Notes: generated from the letters alone by a model not told the origin. A DNA stretch of 64,000 bases from Calycina herbarum (GCA_001414485.1 LLEY01000134.1:107708-171707), one strand, 5' to 3'. Counted from the stretch's first letter, positions 47,700 through 60,010 are shown. Made by a program: numbers and translations.

Positions 47700-48291
47700 T
47701 ATGACAGCCGTCACGTGGCTGGAGGTCACGTGGGCGGTGTTACACCGGGATTCCTATCGAGTAGTAGAATAGCGAATTGGTCTGCCGATCAATTCTTGTG
47801 CCTTTTGGCCGGCTGGCGCACTAGTAAAAGCTATTCATTCACGTCCGTCACAGAAGAATTGATCCAACCTGTAACCGAGGGTCTGAGACTAGTTGGTCGG
47901 CCCGGGGTCGGCCCGCTAAGCGAGGACTTGGTTGCTTAAAGATACTATGGTTCTGAGTAGAGTGGCTGGCGCATTACACACATAGTGTGTCTGGTAAAAT
48001 CATACTGTTGGCTTCGGCCTTCTCGTACAAGCACTCTCGAGGATATAGGCGATCACCCTGCGGGGCTTGTTTAGTCTTATGGTTAACTACTTACGCTTAC
48101 GGACAGCTGGGGGCCAGCTGTCTTAGAAGCGGGGATAGTGTGACAGCCGTCACGTGGCTGGAGGTCACGTGGGCGGTGTTACACCGGGATTCCTATCGAG
48201 TAGTAGAATAGCGAATTAGTCTGCCGATTAATTCTTGTGCCTTTTAGCCGGCTAGCGTACTAGTAAAAGCTATTCATTCACGTCCGTTATA
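47700..48291 (+). mobile_element. TRIM: 592-bp miniature LTR retrotransposon
   Basis: Two 153-bp LTRs (47700-47852 and 48139-48291; TGTGACAGCCGTCACGTGGC ... CACGTCCGTCACA, with RIP changes at some ends) flank only 286 bp. Target duplication ATTAA is at 47695-47699 and 48292-48296. The interior ends in a purine-rich tract (agaagcggggatag) right before the second LTR, as expected for plus-strand priming. There is no coding capacity; two 74-codon frames that begin inside the LTRs are accidental. These are the features of terminal-repeat retrotransposons in miniature. The internal sequence is largely free of RIP, so the insertion is recent. Confidence 0.88.
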
Positions 48292-48632
48292 ATTAACTTA
48301 GTAATTTAAGATATCTTAAAAGCTATACTTAAAGACGAGTATAGTGTCTATAAAATAGGTAAAGAAGAGTTTAATAGAGTAGAGCTAGAAGAAGAGGTTA
48401 AAGAAGAAACAAGTAAGTTATAGCCTCTTATACTTAAAAAACAGCTAAAAAGCTAACTTTTTACTTAGATATATCTACTTAGAAAAAGATTCAAAAGATT
48501 ATTATAGGGCTTAAGTATAGTTAAGAGAACGCTAGAGCTCTTCAAAGAAAAATAGCAAGTCTTAAGATAGAGTATAGACGTATACCACAGCTAGGTAAGT
48601 AGCTATACTTAAGCAAGCCTTTGTTTATATTT
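48292..48632 (+). pseudogene. hAT-type transposase relic, right part
   Basis: The frame of 46770-47499 resumes at 48297 after both insertions (LRYLKS then a Lys/Glu-rich helical stretch). It ends where an LTR begins at 48633, so the 3' end of the hAT gene is missing. Confidence 0.5.
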
Positions 48633-49208
48633 TATAACAGCTCTCTATAAATATACCAAAAGAGATACTTATAGAATAGTACCTATATTCGAAGAAAACT
48701 AAACTAAAGAGAGAAGAGGAGAGTTAGTACGCTCTGTCTCTATTTATATACACTAAGCGAGACTTCGGTAGAACCTCGGCACGTGATCCAGTCGTATGTG
48801 ACTGGGACTATTACACTACCCCCTCCTTCAACCGGGCCCTCTCTAACTAAGCCGCTTTGTCTTCCGTAGCTATAGAGTCGTTACTCTCTAATTCGCTGTA
48901 ATTGTCTCTTCCTGCCTCGTACGCCTCTAGCTACAAAGGAAGAGCCTTTAGAGGCCCGTCAGCTGTTAGATTCGCTAAATAGAATTCCTTTAACATATGT
49001 AGCGAGTAGGCTATGTAGCGAGCTAGGTGCTAGTTAAGGTCCTTGTTATAGCCCTAACGTTATTTCCTCAGGGTCTACAGCTGACCGGGCTGTTTTTGTA
49101 TAGGGCACGTGATCAAAATAAGTGACGCGGGCCAGCTGTAGAACCATTTTCTACATCTGACCTAGATTTCTCAAACTTAGGAAAGAACGCGTCCCCAGGC
49201 CCGCCACG
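48633..49208 (-). mobile_element. LTR of family S1 (48633-48815) with adjoining internal fragment
   Basis: 48633-48815 is a 183-bp LTR matching the solo LTR at 330-512, with terminal TG/CA turned to TA. It is followed by ctaccccctccttcaa, the complement of a polypurine tract (ttgaaggagggggtag). It is therefore the 3' LTR of a minus-strand element whose interior begins at 48816. No second LTR is present. The interior up to about 49140 shows no domain I recognise. Confidence 0.65.
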
Positions 49209-49706
49209 ATGCCTGAACTGGACCGCCAGGTGCCACTGCCAGTGCTACTTGTACTTGAGCCATGGATCGCATTTAATAACGCTTTTGAGGTATTGTTATG
49301 TATGCGCCCAGAGTGTCAACGCGCAGTCTCGCCCAGCGTGCTTAGTCAGCATTTGCAACGAAAACACAAGGCTAATATCCAGCTACGACGAGAGGTTAAT
49401 AGTTATTTTAAGCAGTTTCTTCAGAGATATGCTGATTACGACTTCCGGACAGTGCTACTGCTACTAGGAGGAGGGCTGCCACTGCTAATTCTCCTAGTTC
49501 TTGATGGATTTCAGTGTCTCAACTGCTGCTTTAAAACACAGAATCGGTCAAATATACGAAAGCACGCTAGCAAAGAACATAACCAGAAGGGCGCTAAGGA
49601 CGAGGATATATATAGGAAGGTCTAGCTATAGACGTGGTTTGAAGAGAGGAGGGCGCGGTACTAGGTAGTAGACGCGTCGGGAGAGTTACGTAATGTCAAC
49701 AGTAGC
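49209..49706 (+). pseudogene. OrsD-type (DUF3505) zinc-finger gene, 5' fragment
   Basis: An intact 138-codon frame (49209-49625) contains two zinc-finger-like modules: CMRPECQRAVSPSVLSQHLQ then RKH, and CLNCCFKTQNRSNIRKHASK then EH. This layout matches the N-terminal OrsD/DUF3505 region of fungal proteins, some of them carried by mobile elements. The frame then reads through two TAG codons to FEERRARY...VVDASGELRNVNSS, family-like sequence, before being cut at about 49710 by the 5' LTR of element G. A 72-codon overlapping frame at 49249 is a shadow. Confidence 0.6.
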
Positions 49707-49710
49707 TAGA

Positions 49711-52700
49711 TGTCACGAATCACGTGCACACGTGATGAGTGAAGACCAGGCCCCGTCCTGACAGGTTAAGCACTATCGGAATACTCTTATAGCAGATAGG
49801 GATCGGTTAGGTTAGCTAAGCGATCCAGGGATTTCCTTTGGTTATAATCACGTGATAAGAGTTCGCTAGACGGGGCGACAGGTCTAGCAGTCTAGCAGCG
49901 ACGGAGCGACCAAGCTAGCAAGCTAGCACGAGGAAGGAAGCATCTATATAAGACTGGCACGTCTACTATTAGATAGAAGCTTCGTACTCAACTTTAGTTA
50001 TTAATCTTATTATCTTATTTAATATCTTTAATATAAGTAACGAGTTTACTTCTAAGTAAACAACCTAGCATATTTATACTTCTTACTATATACTAACCTT
50101 CGAGACTTAGTTATCTTTATTTAGTTCGTTTAAGTTTCGTTACACTTTAAGCACCTACTTAGAAGTAAGATCGCTACTATGTCGGCAACCTACTCTACTC
50201 CGAGAACCACCCTACCAAAGCCAGCTATAGACCCCCTAGTTACACCAGTCACTACTCTTCAAGAGGAAGTGAAACTTCCTCTTCTAAAACTGTTTAATAG
50301 CTCGCCTAAGAAACTAGCCAAGTTCTTAATAAAAGCTTCTCTCTACTTAAACTTTTATTATACTTAGTTTAGAAATAAAACTAACTAAGTTATATAGTTG
50401 TCTACCTATCTTGAAGGGGTAGCTTATAACTAGTTAGAACTATACTTAGAGGATTACTAGATAAATAAAACAGCTAAAGGAAAAGTCTCTCTTTAAATGT
50501 CTAAGAAGACGAGGGATTTATTTAGAAATGTTCAAGAGTTTAGTAATAGAATTAACCAGGCTTTTAAGAATATTAATATAAAAAAGAAGGCAGTTAAAGC
50601 TTTATATATACTTAGGTAAAAAGGTTCAGCTACTAAATATACCTTATAATTTTAATAGTACTCTATATAGATAAGATAGAACGACGAAGTATTATATAAA
50701 CAATTCTATTATAGGCTTAAGAATAATATAAAGGATAAACTCGTATAAGAGGATTTTCTAGATACGTTAAATAAATTAATAAATAATATAATTAAGATCG
50801 ATAACTATATTTATAAAAGAAATCTAGAGAAGAAAGGAAGTTATAGTTACTAACATAGAAAGAGTAGACGAAAAGATTAAGTAGACCTTATAGAAATCGA
50901 TACTACCTAAAAATCATAGGTTCTAGAGAAGGAATCTAAGAAAGAAAACTCCTAGAGAGGAGGACTGTCCTAGAAGAAGCGAAATCGTCGACGCAAGTAG
51001 AACTTATATTATAACTATAGTCTTCCTAGCTATAGAGTAAATAAGTATAGTAAGAAGAAAGACTCTAAAGAGAAACAAGCTAACGCTACTATCTAAAAAG
51101 AAGTAGCTTTACTAGAAAAAATTAAACTTATAGACAAAGAGCTTGAGGCTAGAGATTATAGCATGTAAATTAAAACAGACGCTATAGATATAACAGTAGA
51201 TGCTATATACTTATAGCTAAACAAAGGAATTAAGTTACAAGTTAATAAGGTATAGGATACTAATAATAATAGAGATCTATTACTTAAAGAATATTATAAT
51301 ACATAATTAGAAATAGATTACGAATTACCTCTTTAAGTAGAATATAAATTACTACTATTAACGAGTTTATTAGAGTTATTAGAATCGATATCTAACTTAT
51401 TAGAGGTAGATCTAGGAATATATAAGCCTAAATAAGACAAAATATAGGTATTTATTAGAACCTTTAAAAGAGGGAATAGATAGGTATATATAGAAAACTA
51501 GAAACCTAATTTCTAAAGCTTATATTCTATTTAAGAAATCAACTCTACTATTTTAACTACCTATAAAATAGTTTAGAATAAACAAGATAGAATAACTTTA
51601 GTAAGCCTTATTACTAGAAGGGAAACTATTGAATTTAAAGAACCTAGACTAAAATAAGCAGTATCTAGTAAGCTATCTAGTATACCTAAGATAGGAGATA
51701 TTTAGATAGTCGTAGACCTATAAGAGGAAACTAGCTTATAGTAATAGCAGGGTTCTAATAACTTTATAAGACGTCTTAAACCTAGTTTTTTAGGTACGCT
51801 ACCTGATAATAAGGAAGCTATACTAGAAATAGAAGGCTAGTATACTATAGTTGCTTTAGTTAGAAAAGTTAGAGTAATATTTTAAGAGTTACAAAGTAGA
51901 AAGTTATTTAGTATAATCTTTTAAGAGATAAATAAATATAACATAGACTAAGAAACAGAGTTAGTATAGAGAGAACTCTACTAACTAATAATCAAGGAAC
52001 TAAACGCTACCTCCGGAGAAAATCAACTTATAGTAATAGCGAAGATAAGAGGAAAGGAACTCTAAGTCTTAATTAATTCTAGAGTAATAAGCAATTTCCT
52101 TTCCTTAATAGCTTAGAAGAAGCTAAACGTCTTAATTAAAGATATAAAGCTATACTACTTAGGAGTAGTTAATAGAATAGATATTATATACTAGGATAGA
52201 ATTATTAACTAGTAAACTATTCTAATAAATATTACTATCAAAGGACACTGTTTAGATATATAATTCGATATTATTAAAATAGAGAACAAAGAAGTGATAC
52301 TTAGTATATTATAGATTAGAGAATATAATCTAGATATTAATTAGAAGGCTTAAATAATAACCTTTAGTTAATATAATTACATAGGTTCGTAATTATAACT
52401 TCAAAGCTAGAACGAGGTTAGCGCTACCTCTTCTAAGACGCTAGAACACCTAGCCTAAGGTCCTCTACAGGTTAGCGAGACAGCTGATAACGAAATACCT
52501 ATATAGTATAGAGAGTTTAAGGCTTTGTTTAAAAACCTGGAAGACTTGTAAGCCTTACTAAAACATTGCCTATAGAATTATAAGATTAAATTAAAAGAGA
52601 GTTATTACCTCTTAAAGTAAAAGCTTCGGTTATATAACTAGAAAAGCCTATAGAGAATAGAAAGTTATATAAAGGAAGGTATTAAGAAGGGATATATTAG

Positions 52701-54016
52701 AAGATCTAAGTTACTAATTACCTTAAATATACTTATTATTAAGAAAAAAGATAATATAGATAGGAGAGTATATATTAATTACTAAGAAGTAAATTACGCT
52801 ATAGTTAAGGACGCTTATCTACTACTACCTAGCTAGTACTTATAAGATAAGTTAGGCAAAGTAGTACGATTTACGAAACTAGATTAATAAAACGCTTATA
52901 GACTTATATAAATAAAAGTCGGAGACGAATAGAAGATAGCATTTACCTTACTATCGAGCCTTTATAAATATATAGTTATACTATTTAGACTTTATAACGT
53001 ACTAGCTATATATTAGAGATAAAATAATAATATTTTAGGAGATCTTTTAGGAGTAATAGTAATCTATTACCTAGATAATATATTAATCTTCTTAGAAAAA
53101 GAAGTAGAATATAAAGAATATGTTAAAGAAGTTTTATAACAACTTATAAGAGTAAACTCTTAGTTGAAACTCTTGAAATACGAGTTTAGAGTAACTTAAA
53201 CCCTTTTCCTAAGATAGGTATTTAGTCTAGGGAAAATAGAAATAGATCTAGTAAAGATCTAAGACGTCTTAAACTAGAAATTACTAGAGAATATAAAAGA
53301 CGTATAGTTCTTTCTTAGATTTATAAACTTTTGTTATCTGTTTATCTAAGACTATGTAAAGATTACTAAACTAATGTCGAGACTAGTTAAAAAAGCTATT
53401 AAATTTATATAGAATAAATAGGCGAAGAATGCTTTTTAGAAAATTAAAGCAAAGTTTATAGAAAAACCTATTCTATACGATTTCGATATAGATAAGCCTA
53501 GTACGATTGAAACAGACGTCTTAGACACGGTAGTAGGTACGGTTTACTTATAGCTAGATAATAAAGGAAAACTTATATCTATTATATATTATTCTAAGAT
53601 ATTTAACCTAGTATAATAAAACTATAATATCTTTAATAAAGAATTACTTGCTATAATATTAGCTTTAGAATACTAGAGAATCTATTTATAGTTAGTAAAA
53701 CACCTAGTTATAGTTTTATCTAACTATAAGAATCTTAGGATATTTATAATAACTAAGGAACTTATAATAAGACGATTAGCTAGATGGTTAGAAATATTAG
53801 AAGGATTTAATATTATTATTCGATATATAAAAGGAATATTAAATACTTAAGCTAATACTCTTAGTTAGAAACCTAGATATAAGAAAGATAAAGAGTATAA
53901 AAAGATTATAATCTTAAAAACTCTTAAGAATAGAGACTTAGCACCTACTATATATAAAATAGTAGTAATAAACAACATCTAAATAGATAAAATTTAAAAC
54001 ATATATAAAGGTTATA
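49711..54016 (+). mobile_element. Truncated Ty3/gypsy element G (A family): 5' LTR through RNase H
   Basis: The 5' LTR is at 49711-50144 (TGTCACGAATCACGTG...GTTTCGTTACA). The gag ATG at 50179 opens 62 codons. Protease, RT (about 52620-53180, YxDD altered to YLDN at about 53070) and RNase H (about 53470-53850) follow, collinear with A. The match stops abruptly at ggttata, 54010-54016, at the start of the integrase region. Integrase, chromodomain and 3' LTR are absent, and sequence of a different kind begins. G interrupted the OrsD-type gene. Confidence 0.88.
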
Positions 54017-54256
54017 TTATAAGTGGCTGCGGGTTAGGGTTAGCACAGCGGCAGGCGCGGGACTTCGAGAAAAAAAAAAAAAAAAAAAGAACTAAATCGA
54101 CGTAGAATCCGCTATTTACCGTTTATTCTTCTCTTAGAATATCCCTCTCTCTATATTTTACTATTCTCTCTTAGTACGCCGCTAGTCTCTCCCTCCTTCT
54201 CTCCCGCCAACGCACAGACCACGGGACACACTCGTATACTAATTAGCTCTCTTATT
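54017..54256. other. Junction segment with interstitial TTAGGG tract and A19 run
   Basis: Immediately after the break in G comes GGGTTAGGGTTAG at 54031-54043, in the same orientation as the terminal telomere. GC-rich sequence (cacagcggcaggcgcgggac) follows, then 19 consecutive A at 54070-54088 and CT-rich sequence to about 54240. It is distinct from both neighbours. Confidence 0.75.
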
Positions 54257-55223
54257 AGAGGGAGACCTTATCTTTACATTATAATATATTACACGAACAG
54301 CTATATAGAATAGGTTCTAAGCCTTAGGATAGTAGTAATTAAAAGACTACTTATATATACGAAGTTAACTATAGTCAACTTCTTATAGTTAACTTCACCT
54401 TATAGTAATAAGCTATACTTCTAACTAGAACCACCTTTTAGATCGTAAAGATAGGCTTCATAGATTCGTGGTACTAGAGTAGTATCTTAAATATTATTTA
54501 CTACGAAAAGAATCTTTATCGAACTTTGGTTATATTCTATAGTATTAGAATATATTATACTAGAAAATCAAGAAGTTGAAGATTATTAGCTTTTAACTAA
54601 CTATAGAAAGGTGGGTTTGTTACGTTTTATTCTTATTTTAATTAGCTAGATCTGTTCTTCCTACTCTAACTCTTATTTAGAGGAGACCTTATCTTTATAT
54701 TATAATATATTATATAAATATCTATATTAAATAGGTTCTAAGCCTTAGGATAGTAGTAATTAAAAGACTATTTATATACGCGAAGTTAACTATAGTTAAC
54801 TTCCTATAGTTAACTTTACTTTATAGTAATAAGCTATACTTCTAACTGGAACTACTTTTTAGATTGTAAAGATAGGCTTTATAGATTCGTAGCACTAGTA
54901 TAGTGTCTTAAATATTATTTACTATAAAAAGAATCTTCATCAAACTTTAGTTATATTCTATAGTATTAGAATATATTATATTAGAAAATTAAGAAGTTAA
55001 AGATTATTAGCTTTTAACTAACTATAGAAAGGTGGGTCTGTTACGTTTTATTCTTATTTTAATTAGCTAGATCTGTTCTTCCTACTCTAACTCTTATTTA
55101 GAGGAGACCTTATCTTTATATTACGATATATTATATAAATATCTATATTAAATAGGTTCTAAGTCTTAGGATAGTAGGAATTAAAAGACTATTTATATAT
55201 ACGAAGTTAACTATAGTTAACTT
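54257..55223. repeat. 421-bp subtelomeric tandem repeat, about 2.3 copies
   Basis: The landmark GGAGACCTTATC occurs at 54261, 54682 and 55103, exactly 421 bp apart. Units one and two are alike throughout; the third stops after about 120 bp, just past the palindrome. Each unit contains one copy of the palindrome AAGTTAACTATAGTTAACTT (54362 with one change, 54783, 55204). No coding capacity seen. Confidence 0.88.
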
Positions 55224-55690
55224 TCTTAACTAGCGTTCTAAGAGCCTTATATATATATTAGGAATAATACTCTTATATTTAGACGAACCTTTGTCTATAG
55301 CTTCTTAGTATACTAAACCCTTATCTATAGCTTCTTTATCCTTAAAAGTGTATTTAGTCTAGGCTTATCCTACTATAAAAATACAAGCGATTCTCGACCC
55401 TCTTCTATCCTTTCTAACTCTCTTACCTTCTATACCCTATCTATCCAGCCTCTACAAGCTATCCTACGCCTATTAGGAAAGTAGAACTTATAACACTCGC
55501 ACGTTATTACGTAGTCTTAACCTAGATTTAAATGTATACTTTATTCTTATAGCTCTTATACTACCCTCTCTTAACTATACATACGTTATAGCCTAGCTTA
55601 TTACTTTTATAAACATATACTAACCTTCTTACTTATAGCAGTAACGAACGAGAATATCCAAAAGCTAAATAAGCACCTCTATCTACCTAC
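55224..55690. other. Pyrimidine-rich AT sequence, no gene seen
   Basis: RIP-like composition, many CTA/TAT words. Probably the 3' flank of the minus-strand helicase relic. Confidence 0.35.
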
Positions 55691-58600
55691 TATATAATCT
55701 ATATTACTAATACTATATCTAATTTCCTAGTATTTTCAGCAATGTCTTCTTACGCTTTAATACCCGTAGTACAGGACCAGCGCTGTCGTTTTTAGACTCC
55801 TTATCAGGTTCTATATTATCGTCTTAGCCTTTAGAGGTAATACGCTTCTTCGCATTCTTTTTAGCAGCGACCAGAGCTAGAGGTTGCTTACTATTCAACG
55901 TCGACTCCTAGGAATAGATAATATTAAGCTTTATAAAGAGAGTACCGTAAGAGCTAGCGAGAGAGACATTAGAGAGGGCAGCTAAAGGGGTGACTAAACC
56001 TTCAACGCTACGTAGTAACTTATTTATATTATAAGGCTACTTTGAAGCTAGTTAACTCTAAGATAGTTGTATATCTAGGACTCTGGGACCAGAGTTAGTA
56101 GTAGCGGCAGCGACTCTGGCGGTTGAAGCTGAGACTAGAGCTAGAGCTAGAGGTGTAGGCGAACTAGAGCGGGAAACATAGTATATAATATAGCTAAAAA
56201 TTCGAGTAGCCTTAACAGCGGGAACTTTCACTATAGGGTTTATATGTCTCTCCTAAACTCTACTTACTACCTAGATCTCTTTAGTAAGATTCTCGTAAAC
56301 CTTATAGATAGACAGTGATACTATAAATAGTTAGTGCCAAGTCTTAATAGTAATAACCAAAGTTAACTATAGTTAACTTCTAAGGGCGACTTACGATAGA
56401 TTCTAACCTCTACTACTTCCTTAGCCTTAGTTACTAATATCGGGTGTAAGAGATCTCGTATACTATGCTTCGGGACCTGATAGCTATTTATACGTGTATA
56501 GAACTCGACGACCTTATCCTTATATAACTTCGATATAGCCTTTAAGTAGATATTAGCATCCTTTACATCTTTCTCTCTTTCTACGTTGGCTTCGGTGTTT
56601 GGATCTGTGTTAGAAACATCTAAGAGTATCCGAACCTTTGCTTTATCCTTTATAAATGTATCGATTTCTACGGAGGCGATCTTAATATTACTTATTACCG
56701 AGATCTAATTATATATCTTCTCTACTATAAGTAATTAGAGTGTACTATTATAGGTTCCCTAGAATATAAAGACGTAGAAATTCTACTTATTCTTCTAACC
56801 TAGATAGTTAAGACAGCTAAGTGCTTATAAGAATAACTAGTAGTTGTCTAAAGGGTTTATAAAGACTCTCTTACTATAGTTATACTACAGGTTTATTAAA
56901 GTCGATATATACTAGACGCTTGTAATAAGAAGAGTGCTCTTAGTATAAGGATTATTAAAGGTTACTACTATGTCTATATGCATTTTCTAAGTATGTTTAG
57001 TATAGATTATAAGAATAGAGACCCCGACGACGACAGAAATAAGTTTAGCTAACTACTAGATCGAGGAATATAGAATAAAGACTAGCAGATTTAGGCTCTT
57101 ATCTAAACAGATGTTATAAACGCGACTTATTAGAGCCTGAAGCTTGATAGAATATATATATATCAACAGCGCTGTACTAATATAGTCGCGGTATAGAGGC
57201 ATCGTATTATCCGAAGTCGAGAGCCGATGCTAGTAGTTATAGCTGTAATCCTCGAGTTCGTTCTATCTACCTATCTTCTCGGTGCTATACCTCCTGCAGT
57301 TCACTAGTTACGGGTAGACGGTAGCCTAGTTAAGAGTATAGTCTAGCCCTATATCTTAGCTAGTTACCCGCGATAATCTGTTATTCTTATAAAGCCGCTT
57401 CTGTAGAATTTCCTTCTTATAGAGCGTAGTATACAACTTAGCTTTCTAAAGACTTTGCTAAAGCTCGATTATATAGACGTAGTATTATAGGACCGACTTA
57501 GTAATAGTAACCTCTACGTTACCGACTAGCATCTTCTAACCCTTCATACGTCGAAGCTAGATAAGGCCGAGGACAATATATAGAACGACGGTGCTAAGAT
57601 CTAGGCTAGAGTAGCTATGCTTATTAGGATCTATTATAGCATAGAACGCCTTAGGCTAGAGGAGAGAGAGAACCTCTAGCTAGTTAATCAAGTTAACTAG
57701 AGTTAACTTATTATCTTGCTTATACTCCTTCTAGTAGTCTTTCAAGGTCGCTAACTCTACCTCGTCTTCCTCTTCTAGATCCTCTAAGTCTTTAACCTCT
57801 CTGTTAACCTTTTCTAGTAAAGGCTTCTCTAGTAATTTTAGTTTAAGAGCAGGGTTTAAGTACTAAATAATAATTTATAGAATACCTACTATATTAGAGG
57901 TTTAGTTAATCGTAATAGTTGCTATAACTAGTAAGATAGACTTAAATTTTATAAGCTAGACAGACTAGTGGTTCCGAGTACGTATGTTTTTTAATATATA
58001 TACCTTGTCGACGAAGCAGAGGTTAAACTATCTAGTAACGTCGCTTATAAGCGAACGTAGTTCCTTATTATTAAGTTCGCGCTTATCTTCTTCTCTAGAT
58101 AGAGGATAATCCTTGTCGTTATCCTTATTATCTCGATTAGTCCTGGTAGACTTTAAGTTAGGTACTTTATAGGATATTAAAGAACGCTTTCTAAAGGTTT
58201 AGAGTATACTTAGGATAATAACCCTAGTAGTATCTAGGTTAGTAGTATCCCACTTATTCTTAAACTCTTTTAACACTACTATACTACTTCTAATAGTAGC
58301 GCCGCGATTCTCGACAGAGTTCTTTAATATACTACTAAACTAAATATATAACTTCAGCCCCTCCTTTATAAGAGAACCTACCTCCTCGTTCTAGACATTA
58401 AAGGCTACGGCTAGGCATAGGACTACTATTAGAGTATAGGGGCCGGTCAATCCTAGGTCGTATCTAGCTTCTTCGATAAGGTTCTATGTAATACGGATTC
58501 CTAATTTCAAAGCAGCTAGGGCTTTAAGAGTCTTTCCTAGGCCGACATCGTTGCCTAAGACTAGAACTCCTAGCCTAAACTTCTACGTATATAGGATCTA

Positions 58601-60010
58601 CTAAGCGCTAGTAACTTGCTAAGGCTTAAACGTCTTTCTTCCTAGGACAGGCTTCTAGGGATTAAGACCTAAGTCCTTATAGGAATCTTCAAAGCTAACT
58701 AGGGTAGAGCTAACTAAGTTAAGTTTATACTATATAGTATAGAATTCTTCTTACTATACTATATTAAGATAGATATTAGTTTCCTTAAGTGACGTCTTAA
58801 TCTCTATATACGTCGAATATTCAGTCGCTAACTCGTCTATAGTAGTAGTACGTCTAGAGGTGATTATTAATAGACTAGCTACTACAGGCTTTAGTTAACT
58901 ATAAAGGTATATAACGTAATCACCTATCTTATACACCAGAGCCTTTTACGCAGCGGGCTTAAGATATAGGAACGACTTATTACTTATAGTAGAGTTAGCT
59001 TAAGTAACGAGGTTATTAAAACCCTTCTCCTCTATATCTATATTATCTAACTCCGACTTACTACTACTTATATCATATATTTCCACAGTCTAGGCGTACT
59101 TATCCCTATAATCTAGGTACTTCAGAAGCTTGTCGCTAACCTCCGTTAGATCTTTCCCTTCTAAGTTATTAATTCTACAGTAGTCAGCTTTAGTTAGGTA
59201 GTAGGGTTCTTTAGCTAGCTTATCTTATACCTTTAAGATACTGTCTAAACTAGTGGTAAGAGCCTTACAGAACTTACTACCTTTACACTAAAGTAACCTA
59301 AGGATATAATAAGCATAGAAGTAGTTCTCGCCAGATACCTTACCAACTATTAATAGGGTTTCTATAGAGTCTTCTAGGAAGTTATCTAAGAATGCCTTTA
59401 CGAGCTAGTATATAGCAACGACCTAGCTAACAAAGCCACGCGTCTGCTTATCGTAGAGGAAGGCCTCTTAAGAGAGCGGGATCTGTCCGTAGATAGCCGT
59501 CTCTATATCCTCTATTAGATTATTAATAAGATTAAAAACAGTGGCTAAACTCTATAATATCTCGCCATCTTTACCTATTATACTGAAACCCTTCTAGCGA
59601 CTCTAGAAAAAGGCAGCGACATAATCCAGAGCCTCGACCTTAGCTAGGAACTCGTATATAGCTATAGTCGAAGGATATTATAGATAACCTATAAGAAGCG
59701 GTGTCTCTTCAAGCCCAGTTACAGTTAGGACAACGATTCATACGTCTAAAGGATTCTTAGCCTTAGCTTCGACGATCATTTCCTTAGTAATTTTTATAGT
59801 CGTTAGCTTCGCTGCCTTACGTTTATATACTAAGGCCTTCTTCTGCTTCTTAACTAGACTAGCTAATTCTCCTTTACTATAACTATCCTAAACGATTTCT
59901 TTAGATAGCCCTAGTCTAGATCTCTTAGGCTTTAGTAAAGCACCTACATCGCTAGATAGGTCTGTGCCTCTAGGGCTAGCAGTAGATGAAGCTATCTTAA
60001 GAGTAGTTAA
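55690..60010 (-). pseudogene. SNF2-type subtelomeric helicase gene, RIP-degraded
   Basis: On the minus strand one long protein is readable through many TAG/TAA codons. An N-terminal region of several hundred residues (about 58700-60000; for example VRIVVLTVTGLEETPLLIGY and YYILRLLQCKGSKFCKALTT) precedes the ATPase core. Motif I reads RLGVLVLGNDVGLGKTLKAL (about 58530-58590), and motif II reads FVDKVYILKNIRTRN (about 57975-58015), evidently from a VDEAH-x-LKN box. This spacing and the GLGKT form are those of SNF2/Rad54-like proteins rather than RecQ. C-terminal helicase motifs are presumably at 55.9-57.8 kb but are not clear. Such genes beside telomeres resemble fungal telomere-linked helicases in position, but those are usually RecQ. 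Both ends are approximate. Confidence 0.65.

Noticed and set aside
47715..48211. Two 74-codon frames in the TRIM
   Set aside because: They begin within the LTRs, are built from repeat sequence and resemble no protein.
54070..54088. A19 run as a definite LINE 3' tail
   Set aside because: No LINE coding sequence precedes it, so only noted as a possibility within the junction finding.
55690..60010. RecQ telomere-linked helicase
   Set aside because: The readable motifs (GLGKT, VDEAH-x-LKN-like) fit SNF2 better than RecQ.
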